From the IMG/VR virus record IMGVR_UViG_3300025141_000419, positions 1-33,027 of that record: 33,027 bases of DNA; one strand, given 5' to 3'. The DNA comes from a virus. The translations under genes were made by a program, and so were the position numbers. Positions 1 through 5,451 of this stretch are shown piece by piece. Positions within the stretch are counted from its first letter, which is position 1. Every line of letters begins with the position of its first letter. Below the pieces are notes generated by a model. It did not search any database and was not told where the DNA came from. It was given only the letters and a program-made list of their open reading frames with translations.

Positions 1-21
1 TACTACCCAAATGTTCATCAT
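1..21 (-). CDS. 5' end of a truncated gene, possible paralogue of its neighbour
   Basis: Only seven codons are in the window; the gene continues past position 1. The ATG at 21-19 overlaps the TGA of the preceding gene as ATGA, and GGAG lies about nine bases upstream. The visible residues MMNIWVV resemble the MKVWVM start of the preceding gene, which suggests a tandem duplicate. A second ATG at 18 could also be the start. The function cannot be judged. Confidence 0.5.
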
Positions 22-356
22 GCTTGAATCTCCACGGGATTTGCGTCAAGGTTATAGCTACGGTCTGCCATTCGATCCCAACTGATTTCGGACCACTCAT
101 TAAAAATCTTCCAAAGCTGCTCGCTCGTCATATCTTTCAGCTTCTCTTGGTCCCACTCAATCGCTTCGGTCTGATCGCCATCGGTTTCTGCATACGGGTT
201 ACAATCGTTCATAACTGACAAAGCGGTTTCGTCATCGTCAACACCCAAAAACTCTGTTATATCCGAAATGCACGCCAGCGCACAACCTTTCTGCGTCAAG
301 TGTACACTACTAAACAACTCGCCTTCGTAGCTTCCTTGCATGACCCAAACTTTCAT
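18..356 (-). CDS. small acidic phage protein of unknown function
   Basis: I do not recognise a functional family. The 112-residue product starts MKVWVMQGSYEGELFSS and is rich in Asp, Glu and Trp. It has no signal peptide or membrane segment. The N-terminal part has alternating hydrophobic residues, and the C-terminal half looks helical and acidic. Its ATG forms an ATGA overlap with the stop of the preceding 49-codon gene, so the two are probably translationally coupled and driven by the promoter at 525-553. The following gene, cut by the window edge, begins with similar residues. Confidence 0.75.
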   Translation of the reverse strand: MKVWVMQGSYEGELFSSVHLTQKGCALACISDITEFLGVDDDETALSVMNDCNPYAETDGDQTEAIEWDQEKLKDMTSEQLWKIFNEWSEISWDRMADRSYNLDANPVEIQA

Positions 357-502
357 CCTATCACCTCAAACGATGCCTTGTTTGCCCACATCTTATGGTT
401 TGTTTTTTGGCTGACCACCAGCACAGTATCAGCAATCTCAGCCAGAGCAAGCCATGTGCTATGGTTTCCCCACATTCTAAGTAACGATCCAACTTCGATC
501 AT
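353..502 (-). CDS. 49-residue unknown phage protein
   Basis: This is a short open frame with strong context. The ATG at 502 is preceded by AAAGGAGAG, the promoter at 525-553 lies just upstream, and the TGA overlaps the next start codon as ATGA. The product begins MIEVGSLLRMWGN and ends KASFEVIG. It is a mixed hydrophobic and charged small protein with two Trp residues in its first half and a third near the C-terminus, and no recognisable motif. The promoter, ribosome site and coupled stop together support a real gene, the first of its operon. Confidence 0.65.
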   Translation of the reverse strand: MIEVGSLLRMWGNHSTWLALAEIADTVLVVSQKTNHKMWANKASFEVIG

Positions 503-524
503 TTTCTCTCCTTTCTATACTATA

Positions 525-553
525 AATATAGCACCGAAAGTGTCGCTGGTCAA
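525..553 (-). promoter_or_regulatory. sigma-70-type promoter
   Basis: The minus strand carries TTGACC (553-548), a 17-base spacer, and TATATT (530-525). The sequence around the -10 (GGTGC then TATATTTATAG) is shared with two other promoters in this window. The predicted start lies just before the AAAGGAG ribosome site of the 49-codon gene. The -35 follows immediately downstream of the stop of the preceding gene (557). Confidence 0.85.
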
Positions 554-556
554 GGC

Positions 557-784
557 TTATGTTGTCAACGAGTTGTCAAAGAGTTCAAGATAGCTTATCC
601 ATTCTTCTGAGATTTGGCCATCGTGCCAGCGTATTTCAAACCTGCGTGTGGTCGTACCCTTGGCATCCACCTCGCGCAAGATAATACCTGGCAAAGATTT
701 AAATGCATCCGTGTATCTCTCCCACTTGAACGTGGCAGAAGGACTTGGAATGTACTGTACCAGATCGCCAACCCTCATACTCAT
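557..784 (-). CDS. tiny GD-V/W-type protein, probable small beta-barrel
   Basis: The 75-residue product begins MSMRVGDLVQYIPSP and ends EEWISYLELFDNSLTT. Its pattern is GDLV near the N-terminus, then GIIL, then RFEIRWHDG, then a terminal W-x-x-x-L-E-L. This matches an SH3/KOW-like small barrel as seen in many tiny phage proteins; that is my inference from the pattern. The ATG overlaps the preceding TGA as ATGA, and AAGG precedes it. An ATG two codons later is an alternative start. The function is unknown. Confidence 0.75.
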   Translation of the reverse strand: MSMRVGDLVQYIPSPSATFKWERYTDAFKSLPGIILREVDAKGTTTRRFEIRWHDGQISEEWISYLELFDNSLTT

Positions 785-936
785 GGAGCCTTGTCAAGAA
801 CCTCAAGGTGGAACGAACTACTGTGATTTAGATCCCCGCCTCTCCAACGCACCCACACAGCAATACCGTCGATAAGCTGAACAACGCCGACGCCCTTTTC
901 TTCGTGTTTTACAATATCACCAATCTTGAAATCCAT
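781..936 (-). CDS. 51-residue GD-V/W-type protein
   Basis: A short gene with a very good ribosome site (CCAAGGAGG before ATG at 936) and its own promoter at 960-988. The product starts MDFKIGDIVKHEEKGVG, continues with V-W-V-R-W-R-G-G, and ends HLEVLDKAP. This is a compact version of the same GD-V ... V-x-W-x-x-G ... LE pattern as the next gene, so the two are probably diverged paralogues. Its TGA overlaps the next start as ATGA. Family members elsewhere in phages are generally of unknown function. Confidence 0.72.
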   Translation of the reverse strand: MDFKIGDIVKHEEKGVGVVQLIDGIAVWVRWRGGDLNHSSSFHLEVLDKAP

Positions 937-959
937 TTTTGCCTCCTTGGATTAACTAT

Positions 960-988
960 AATATAGCCTATATAGTGATTCTAGTCAA
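960..988 (-). promoter_or_regulatory. sigma-70-type promoter
   Basis: The minus strand reads TTGACT (988-983), 17 bases, then TATATT (965-960) inside the longer string GGCTATATTATAG. It lies just downstream of the stop codon of the 65-residue gene and directly before the small-gene pair at 936-557. Confidence 0.88.
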
Positions 989-994
989 GCCCTC

Positions 995-1192
995 TTACGT
1001 TTTCTTGACATCTTCTTCATCTAAAGCGTTTTGGATCATGGCCTTCAAATCGGCGGCGCTCAATACTGAGGCATCCCCAATGTTAGCCAGTATACCCTCA
1101 ATACGCTTTAGTTTTCTCTCAATCCTGATCAGAGGGTTGACTACTGCAATGCCGGTTTTGGCATAATCAGGCGGGTTTCCGTGGTATGACAT
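995..1192 (-). CDS. 65-residue unknown protein following the tRNA genes
   Basis: The frame is open further upstream, but that extension would run into tRNA-Ile. The ATG at 1192, which has a modest AGAG before it, is therefore the better start. The product begins MSYHGNPPDYAKTG and is mostly helical, with RIERKLKRIEGILANI followed by an acidic C-terminus ending EEDVKKT. It looks like a small coiled-coil or helical-hairpin protein. It sits 30 bases after tRNA-Ile and is probably co-transcribed with the tRNAs from 1386-1414. Confidence 0.7.
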   Translation of the reverse strand: MSYHGNPPDYAKTGIAVVNPLIRIERKLKRIEGILANIGDASVLSAADLKAMIQNALDEEDVKKT

Positions 1193-1221
1193 TATATCTC
1201 TTTTTTTGGGTGATTGCGGGG

Positions 1222-1297
1222 TGGTACGGACGGCAGGATTTGAACCTGCGACAAATCGCATATAAGACGACTACTCTGACCCCTGAGTTACGCCCGT
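1222..1297 (-). tRNA. tRNA-Ile (anticodon UAU)
   Basis: A complete 76-base cloverleaf can be drawn on the minus strand. It has acceptor ACGGGCG paired with CGTCCGT, D-stem ACTC/GAGT, anticodon loop CTTATAT, T-arm GCAGG-TTCAAAT-CCTGC, and an encoded CCA. The anticodon stem contains two wobble pairs. The UAU anticodon reads AUA, a codon that is rare in many bacteria. It lies three bases after tRNA-Arg in the same transcript. Confidence 0.93.
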
Positions 1298-1300
1298 GTG

Positions 1301-1377
1301 TGGCACTTCGAATAGGACTCGAACCTATGACCCTCGGCTTAGAAGGCCGATGCTCTATCCAACTGAGCTATCGAAGC
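1301..1377 (-). tRNA. tRNA-Arg (anticodon UCU)
   Basis: A complete 77-base cloverleaf on the minus strand. It has acceptor GCTTCGA paired with TCGAAGT (first pair G-U), D-stem GCTC/GAGC, anticodon stem TCGGC/GCCGA with loop CTTCTAA, T-arm ATAGG-TTCGAGT-CCTAT, and an encoded CCA. It reads AGA. The promoter -10 at 1386-1391 ends eight bases before the mature 5' end, so the primary transcript has almost no leader. Confidence 0.95.
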
Positions 1378-1385
1378 GTGTAAAT

Positions 1386-1414
1386 AGTTTAACCTGATGC
1401 GCGGGGTTTGTCAA
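1386..1414 (-). promoter_or_regulatory. sigma-70-type promoter of tRNA-Arg/tRNA-Ile
   Basis: TTGACA (1414-1409), 17 bases, TAAACT (1391-1386) on the minus strand. It overlaps the 3' end of the 63-residue gene. The spacing from the -10 box to the mature tRNA is eight bases, the same as for tRNA-Leu. Confidence 0.85.
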
Positions 1415-1580
1415 ATGTTCTAACACTTGCTTGGCCGTCGATTAGCAAAACCAAGCAAGCATTTTGATTTTCGCGCTTATCGTGAATATCATGCCACGCA
1501 TCGTCCCGATCATGTGATGAAACATGAGTTTCAAAAGTATAATCTCCGCGAACGTCTTGAAAAACTGCTGTGTATATCAT
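1389..1580 (-). CDS. 63-residue unknown protein between tRNA genes
   Basis: The product begins MIYTAVFQDVRGDYTFETHV and contains a His/Asp-rich middle (SSHDRDDAWHDIHDK) followed by a hydrophobic strand, CLVLLIDG. It is probably a small alpha/beta protein; no family is recognised. The ATG at 1580 has AGAGAGGATAAG before it. The gene starts 17 bases after the 3' end of tRNA-Leu, so it is likely on the same transcript. Its last codons contain the promoter for tRNA-Arg. Confidence 0.72.
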   Translation of the reverse strand: MIYTAVFQDVRGDYTFETHVSSHDRDDAWHDIHDKRENQNACLVLLIDGQASVRTFDKPRASG

Positions 1581-1596
1581 CTTATCCTCTCTATAA

Positions 1597-1683
1597 TGGT
1601 AGCTGATGCGGGATTCGAACCCGCAAACCCATGCGGGTGCGAGATTTTAAGTCTCGTGTGTATACCGGTTCCACCAATCAGCC
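1597..1683 (-). tRNA. tRNA-Leu (anticodon UAA)
   Basis: An 87-base type II tRNA on the minus strand. It has acceptor GGCTGAT paired with ATCAGCT, anticodon stem CGAGA/TCTCG with loop CTTAAAA, a long variable arm with an ACCC/GGGT stem, T-arm GCGGG-TTCGAAT-CCCGC, and an encoded CCA. It reads UUA. It is transcribed from the consensus promoter at 1692-1720, whose -10 ends eight bases before the tRNA. Confidence 0.95.
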
Positions 1684-1691
1684 ATATGCTT

Positions 1692-1720
1692 ATTATAACT
1701 CACAAATGCCTCGTTGTCAA
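1692..1720 (-). promoter_or_regulatory. perfect consensus sigma-70 promoter of tRNA-Leu
   Basis: TTGACA (1720-1715), 17 bases, TATAAT (1697-1692) on the minus strand: both hexamers match the consensus exactly. The -35 overlaps the stop codon of the 81-residue gene. Confidence 0.95.
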
Positions 1721-1962
1721 CGGTATGCTGCAAGTTTTATTTCGGATTCCAGAAAGTATCTCGTTTCTCCATCCAAACACAAAACGGTATAAAGATATTC
1801 TCCCACAATACTTTGTAACTCGGTGTCGCGGCGGACTACAATGCCATAATGACGACAATCGCTCTCTTCAATATCATCATAAATGTAGGCAAAAAAATCC
1901 AAGAAGTCGTAGAGACACACAACGAACTCACCAATATCATAACGGGGGGCTACTGTATTCAC
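1717..1962 (-). CDS. 81-residue acidic unknown protein, GTG start without a clear ribosome site
   Basis: The product begins MNTVAPRYDIGEFVVCLYDF and has many aromatic and acidic residues. After IGEFVV come YGIVVRR, then VLCLDGETRYFLESEI, which loosely follows the GD-V ... GIV ... V-x-x-x-D-G ... LE pattern of the small barrel-like proteins nearby. The only in-frame start is GTG at 1962, and no Shine-Dalgarno sequence precedes it. Instead there is CTATTTATTTAT directly upstream, a feature shared with several other genes here. The function is unknown. Confidence 0.65.
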   Translation of the reverse strand: MNTVAPRYDIGEFVVCLYDFLDFFAYIYDDIEESDCRHYGIVVRRDTELQSIVGEYLYTVLCLDGETRYFLESEIKLAAYR

Positions 1963-1986
1963 ATAAATAAATAGCCCGGACCATTT

Positions 1987-2622
1987 TTAACGAGAAATCT
2001 TGATGAAACGCTCCTCCACAATAACAGGCATAGTGGCACCCACAGGCAAAATCTTATATCTTTTTGCGCCCTTAGCACATGAACGAATGTCTGCCAACAC
2101 GCTCAAAATGAATCCGCCGCGCTTCAGGAAGTTTTTAGTAACGCTATTCTGCGTTGGCCATGCAATCTGGGTGGGCTGTTCGACATGTCGATAGGGATCG
2201 AAGCTGGACCTTGGGCGCACATAGTCTCCAGCCTTATATTTGGGAGTTGCTGCATGTTGCAACAAAACCTTTTTGGAATACTTGTTTTCATACATTCTCA
2301 AAAACTTGCCACGCTCTGGCACCTTGTTGGCAAGAATATCAGCAGCCATTGGCTTATAGTATGGCTGATGGGTGTGATAGGCGGCGAGAACGAGGGCGCT
2401 CTGTTTGTACTCTGTTTCATAAACTGATGACCAGTTATCGTGAAGAGTCTGGGCCGCTTTGTCATTCCGGGCAAGGACTTTTCCCAACGTCTGTTTTTGC
2501 TTGACCGTGAGAGTTTTTCCCTTTGCAATCTGTTCCAACACAGATTCCAGAAATCCCCTATCCCAGCCCCCGCATACAGAGCGCGAAAGGGCAGCTTCGA
2601 TGTGTCTTTGGAGTTCAGTCAT
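1987..2622 (-). CDS. 211-residue unknown phage protein, basic
   Basis: I chose ATG at 2622 (MTELQRHIEAALSR), which has GGGAAAG upstream and lies 24 bases from the promoter -10. The longer frame would run through the promoter. The first 50 residues include GGWDRGFLESVLEQIAKGK and VKQKQTLGKVL, a helical segment typical of phage-encoded unknown proteins. The middle is Tyr/Lys-rich, and the C-terminal third carries YKAGDYVRPRSSFD and GGFILSVLADIR, again the GD-V barrel pattern. It may bind nucleic acid, but that is a guess. Confidence 0.75.
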   Translation of the reverse strand: MTELQRHIEAALSRSVCGGWDRGFLESVLEQIAKGKTLTVKQKQTLGKVLARNDKAAQTLHDNWSSVYETEYKQSALVLAAYHTHQPYYKPMAADILANKVPERGKFLRMYENKYSKKVLLQHAATPKYKAGDYVRPRSSFDPYRHVEQPTQIAWPTQNSVTKNFLKRGGFILSVLADIRSCAKGAKRYKILPVGATMPVIVEERFIKISR

Positions 2623-2645
2623 GTTCTTTCCCTTGCTTCCTCTAT

Positions 2646-2674
2646 AATATAGCACCAGCGATAGAAAAAGTCAA
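2646..2674 (-). promoter_or_regulatory. sigma-70-type promoter
   Basis: TTGACT (2674-2669), 17 bases, TATATT (2651-2646) on the minus strand, embedded in GGTGCTATATTATAG, the same string as at 525-553 and 960-988. It drives the 211-residue gene. Confidence 0.88.
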
Positions 2675-2696
2675 CTAAAAAGTCGCAAGGATAATG

Positions 2697-2999
2697 TCAG
2701 TAGTCGTCTGCATCTTGTCGGTTGGTGATTGCGTCAATGTAGCCCGGCGGCACTTTACATACCACCACACGCCAGCCCATCCACTTTGGCCATACATCAA
2801 AAAAAGGAAACTCTGGCGCCTGCTCATCGAGAAACTTGGATACGTCTGGTACCTCAACCTGGACCTCCAGCAGCGTGCCGCCGTCGTCGGTCGCCGCAAT
2901 CACCTCATATCGGCCACCATAATAGTTGGAGATCATCACGGTCAATTCGTTGATCGCCGTTTGTTTCGGGGCTTTTTCTCCCAGTGCAAACCTACCCAT
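2697..2999 (-). CDS. 100-residue unknown protein
   Basis: The product begins MGRFALGEKAPKQTAINELT and has alternating strands (RYEVIAATDDGG, TLLEVQVEVPDVSKFL) then WPKWMGWRVVVCKV. The compact alpha/beta look is clear but I recognise no family. The frame could begin at a GTG at 3011; I prefer ATG at 2999, where the start region overlaps the upstream stop by eight bases and GAGTGG lies about 13 bases upstream. Confidence 0.65.
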   Translation of the reverse strand: MGRFALGEKAPKQTAINELTVMISNYYGGRYEVIAATDDGGTLLEVQVEVPDVSKFLDEQAPEFPFFDVWPKWMGWRVVVCKVPPGYIDAITNRQDADDY

Positions 3000-3240
3000 C
3001 GGAAGAACCACTCAAAACTTCAAAATCATCGTGAATCATGTTGAGTATCATCCAACTCCCCTCCCTTTTTCTTTTGCAATCATAGCAATAGACCATCACC
3101 GCGTTGGCATCTTTAGAAGATACCTCCATGATGATTCCGTGTCTATAATTAGGGCTTATACCACGTAAAACGTCGCCCGAAGCCTCATATACTTCGTGAT
3201 CTATCACCCACCGCACCAAATCTCCGCGTTTAAGTTGCAC
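2992..3240 (-). CDS. GD-V/W-type small protein, GTG start without a clear ribosome site
   Basis: The 82-residue product begins MQLKRGDLVRWVIDHEVYE, continues YRHGIIMEV and AVMVYCYDCKRKREGSW, and ends DDFEVLSGSSDG. This is the GDLV ... GII ... V-x-V ... EVL pattern of a small SH3-like barrel. It contains a single C-x-x-C pair. The start appears to be GTG at 3240, preceded by CATATTTACTAT rather than a Shine-Dalgarno. A six-base inverted repeat (GTTGCA/TGCAAC) brackets the start region and could hide it. The function is unknown. Confidence 0.62.
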   Translation of the reverse strand: MQLKRGDLVRWVIDHEVYEASGDVLRGISPNYRHGIIMEVSSKDANAVMVYCYDCKRKREGSWMILNMIHDDFEVLSGSSDG

Positions 3241-3294
3241 ATAGTAAATATGTTTGTGTTTATTGCAACGCCTGCACGGGCCTCAGTGAATTGT

Positions 3295-3555
3295 TCAGGT
3301 GGGCGCGGTGGATTCTTTTTCGAGCATATACTTTAACTCATCATAGCCCCCCACCAATTCTTCTTCGATATTTGGCCGAATACGAACCACGATGGGAAAC
3401 GTACTCCAATTGAATTCTTCTTTGATGGCAGTTCGATAAGTTTTAGAAAAATCCGCCTCAATAAATATATACTCTTTGTCTCTTTCCATCAAGGCGGCAC
3501 ATGCCCGCAAACATGCAGGACAATCAGTTATACCATAAACCATATATATTTCCAT
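3295..3555 (-). CDS. glutaredoxin
   Basis: A small thiol-disulfide oxidoreductase of 86 residues, close to the normal glutaredoxin length. It opens with the first strand YMVYGITDC and the CPAC active site (residues 13-16), has the cis-proline strand STFPIVV, and ends with the GGYDELKYML segment that is typical of the glutathione-binding side. Phage glutaredoxins usually supply electrons to ribonucleotide reductase; no reductase gene is in this window, so the partner is unknown. GGGAGTGAT precedes the ATG. It is in a run of tiny unknown genes. Confidence 0.9.
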   Translation of the reverse strand: MEIYMVYGITDCPACLRACAALMERDKEYIFIEADFSKTYRTAIKEEFNWSTFPIVVRIRPNIEEELVGGYDELKYMLEKESTAPT

Positions 3556-3556
3556 A

Positions 3557-3820
3557 TCACTCCCGTAGTTTAGTTTTTAAAATGGTAGCCATGGATTTAT
3601 TGGAGTGATATGTAACTTTAATGTCCATCGCTCCCTTAAAAATATTTCGAAGCAACGTGACATCAGGCTCAACAGAGCGGCCTTGATGTTTTATATAAAC
3701 CGGTGTGTGTCCAGTGTTGCATAATTTGAGGGCATCTCGATGGGCCGCTTTGCTGGATGAGTACACGCCATATAGCGCCTCGTCTTTTTCAAATACGCAA
3801 TAAATGTAGATGTTGGTCAC
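3557..3820 (-). CDS. 87-residue unknown protein
   Basis: The product begins MTNIYIYCVFEKDEALYGVY and has the layout strand, SSSKAAHRDALKL helix, strand, with a basic C-terminus. It resembles the many small phage proteins whose strand-helix core (Y-x-V-F ... SSxxAA) may be an adaptor fold. The start is GTG at 3820, overlapping the previous TGA as GTGA, with GAGGAAATAG upstream. No function is assigned. Confidence 0.72.
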   Translation of the reverse strand: MTNIYIYCVFEKDEALYGVYSSSKAAHRDALKLCNTGHTPVYIKHQGRSVEPDVTLLRNIFKGAMDIKVTYHSNKSMATILKTKLRE

Positions 3821-4086
3821 TGTTCTATTTCCTCACCGAAGGAAAGGCTGGTGATGGCCAGATCCAACAGGCTGTTTTGATAGTCTGTTTCTCTCTGGAT
3901 GCTGTCAATGTAAGTTTGATCGGCACTTTCCTCTATGGCTTTCTGGAGACGCTCTTCGTTTGCTCTTTGTGATTCCACTGATTGAGATAGCAGCATGGCA
4001 CAATACAAGCCTCGGGATAAAGAATCCGCACCAAAAGACGCAGAGACAAAAGGCCCGCAGGTAAAAATGGTTGAATTATTTTTCAT
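3817..4086 (-). CDS. 89-residue unknown protein with helical C-terminal half
   Basis: The product begins MKNNSTIFTCGPFVSASFGA. The N-terminal 35 residues are small and uncharged, while residues 36-75 are strongly helical and Glu/Gln-rich (SVESQRANEERLQKAIEES), probably a coiled coil. AAGGAG precedes the ATG. It overlaps the end of the preceding 58-residue gene by 11 bases and the next gene as GTGA. No family is recognised. Confidence 0.7.
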   Translation of the reverse strand: MKNNSTIFTCGPFVSASFGADSLSRGLYCAMLLSQSVESQRANEERLQKAIEESADQTYIDSIQRETDYQNSLLDLAITSLSFGEEIEQ

Positions 4087-4252
4087 TTGAAATAGACTCC
4101 TTGGGGTTAGTTAAGTCATGAATAATGGTAACTAAAAATTCATTTTGCAGCTTGCACTCTAGGATTTCTTTGCGTAGGCTTTCTTCTCTTTCTTTGAGGA
4201 TTTGTAACTGTATTGTACAGAAATTCAGCATTTTTTTATCTAAGTCTTTCAT
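4076..4252 (-). CDS. 58-residue coiled-coil protein
   Basis: An additional short gene. The product begins MKDLDKKMLNFCTIQLQILK, is almost entirely predicted helix with heptad-like Leu/Ile spacing through KEREESLRKEILECKL, and ends ISNEK. The ATG at 4252 overlaps the stop of the preceding gene as ATGA, which is the usual arrangement here. It probably forms a small coiled coil, perhaps with the helical product of the next gene; that pairing is only a guess from adjacency. Confidence 0.6.
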   Translation of the reverse strand: MKDLDKKMLNFCTIQLQILKEREESLRKEILECKLQNEFLVTIIHDLTNPKESISNEK

Positions 4253-4494
4253 TGTATTTTCTTTTTACACTTCTGGCAACCAGCCTGGTAAAACTTTTTA
4301 CGCTCTGTTGTTTTCATGTGTATTTTCTTAAAGTTGGAGAGCTTATCTTCTAAATATTTTCCATCCATTAAGGCGCGTATGCACCCATTCTTAGCATTAT
4401 AAGAACCCACCAGCACTATTCTCTGGGTTGGCTCATAAAAAACATATTCCCCCGGATAAACAATCTTATCTGTGGTTATCTCTGAAAGTTCCAT
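4249..4494 (-). CDS. 81-residue basic protein with C-terminal CxxC
   Basis: The product begins MELSEITTDKIVYPGEYVFY, then RIVLVGSYNAKNGCIRALMDG, and ends with a very basic tail containing CQKCKKKIQ. The N-terminal part again has the G-E-Y-V ... V-L-V-G strand pattern of a tiny barrel, and the tail could bind nucleic acid. GGAGAAGAAA precedes the ATG at 4494. It overlaps the nucleotidyltransferase gene by 29 bases. The function is unknown. Confidence 0.7.
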   Translation of the reverse strand: MELSEITTDKIVYPGEYVFYEPTQRIVLVGSYNAKNGCIRALMDGKYLEDKLSNFKKIHMKTTERKKFYQAGCQKCKKKIQ

Positions 4495-5425
4495 TTTCTT
4501 CTCCGTTCATATTCATCAGCTGATCATAGGCTTGGGTTTTTAAATCTGACAGTACATCTAGCATGCCGTTTCTACGCAGTATTTTAAAGGCAATGTTTTC
4601 TACCGAAAACTCCTGCTTTTTGCTTTCCAAGCCTGCCCGACGTATATTTCTAATCTTCGTTTTGAGTCGTTCAATATTGCGGAGGGCTGCCTTATACTTT
4701 TTGGCTGTTACAAGGTTGGAAACAATGTTTATTTGAAACTCTAAATCGTCAGCCTTTCGACGGGCGGCACTAAAATTGATTTCGCTTTGATACGGTTTTG
4801 GTTTTTTAATCCATTCGCCATTTAAAATAGAATAAACCCCAGAAGATTTGTGAGTCTCCCGTGAATCTTCCACATAAATTTCTACGTCGTAACCTTTAAC
4901 TCTAATGTTGTGCTGATCATTCCATCGCATGCGGGCATTATCAAAAAAAGATTTTACCAACGCTCTATTTTCATCCACACTCAAGAAGTCTACGATAATA
5001 TGAAGATCCACATCTGAATAATTCGACCAGTTATAGTTGGCCAGAGACCCAGTTAAAGTTACGTCCTCTACGTTTATTTCCACTGGCAGCCCGTCAATAA
5101 AATCTTGAGCAATCTTCAGCAGCTTTTGTCGCACAATGGGTGTCAACTCATCATTTCTCCAGAGGCGAGGTTCTAATGATACATGTGTGTCAAAAGATTC
5201 GGGCTCCACTTCCTCTTCTAAGCCGCCGGGGGCGCCGGGGGGAGCCGAGACATCGTTAAACTTTTTGCCCTTGAAATTCGCTCTTTTATTTTTGTAGCCA
5301 CCTTTCTTTTGAGGGCCTGTGTCTAAATAATCTGCTATATCGCTGTCCAAACTCTTGATCCGATTGCGATAAGTTCCCACTTCTCTAATCGAATCTATAA
5401 AATCTCGCCAATTGGTTCCGTTCAT
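4466..5425 (-). CDS. nucleotidyltransferase-fold protein with capsid-targeting-like N-terminus
   Basis: The 319-residue product carries a clear polymerase-beta-type nucleotidyltransferase core: TGSLANYNWSNYSDVDLH with G126-S127 and the D138-x-D140 metal pair, and a third acidic position in GYDVEIYVED (about residues 179-187). A helical C-terminal domain (about 220-319) is Lys/Arg-rich. Similar genes occur in large T4-like phages, where the substrate is unknown; tRNA, protein or antibiotic-like targets are all possible. The first residues, MNGTNWRDFIDSIREVG, resemble the T4 capsid-targeting peptide, so the protein may be packaged. The start lacks a well-placed ribosome site and is preceded by CTATTTAATAGT. 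Confidence 0.82.
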   Translation of the reverse strand: MNGTNWRDFIDSIREVGTYRNRIKSLDSDIADYLDTGPQKKGGYKNKRANFKGKKFNDVSAPPGAPGGLEEEVEPESFDTHVSLEPRLWRNDELTPIVRQKLLKIAQDFIDGLPVEINVEDVTLTGSLANYNWSNYSDVDLHIIVDFLSVDENRALVKSFFDNARMRWNDQHNIRVKGYDVEIYVEDSRETHKSSGVYSILNGEWIKKPKPYQSEINFSAARRKADDLEFQINIVSNLVTAKKYKAALRNIERLKTKIRNIRRAGLESKKQEFSVENIAFKILRRNGMLDVLSDLKTQAYDQLMNMNGEENGTFRDNHR

Positions 5426-5451
5426 ACTATTAAATAGTCCTTTATCTTCTA

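Noticed and set aside
521-530. T4-type late promoter TATAAATA on the plus strand
   Set aside because: It is the reverse complement of a sigma-70 -10 region, and no plus-strand gene lies downstream.
1193-1261. N-terminal extension of the 65-residue gene
   Set aside because: The extension would be coded by the tRNA-Ile gene itself; the downstream ATG at 1192 is a better start.
1524-1970. 148-residue plus-strand frame
   Set aside because: It runs through the antisense of tRNA-Leu and its promoter. The tRNA and minus-strand genes explain the region.
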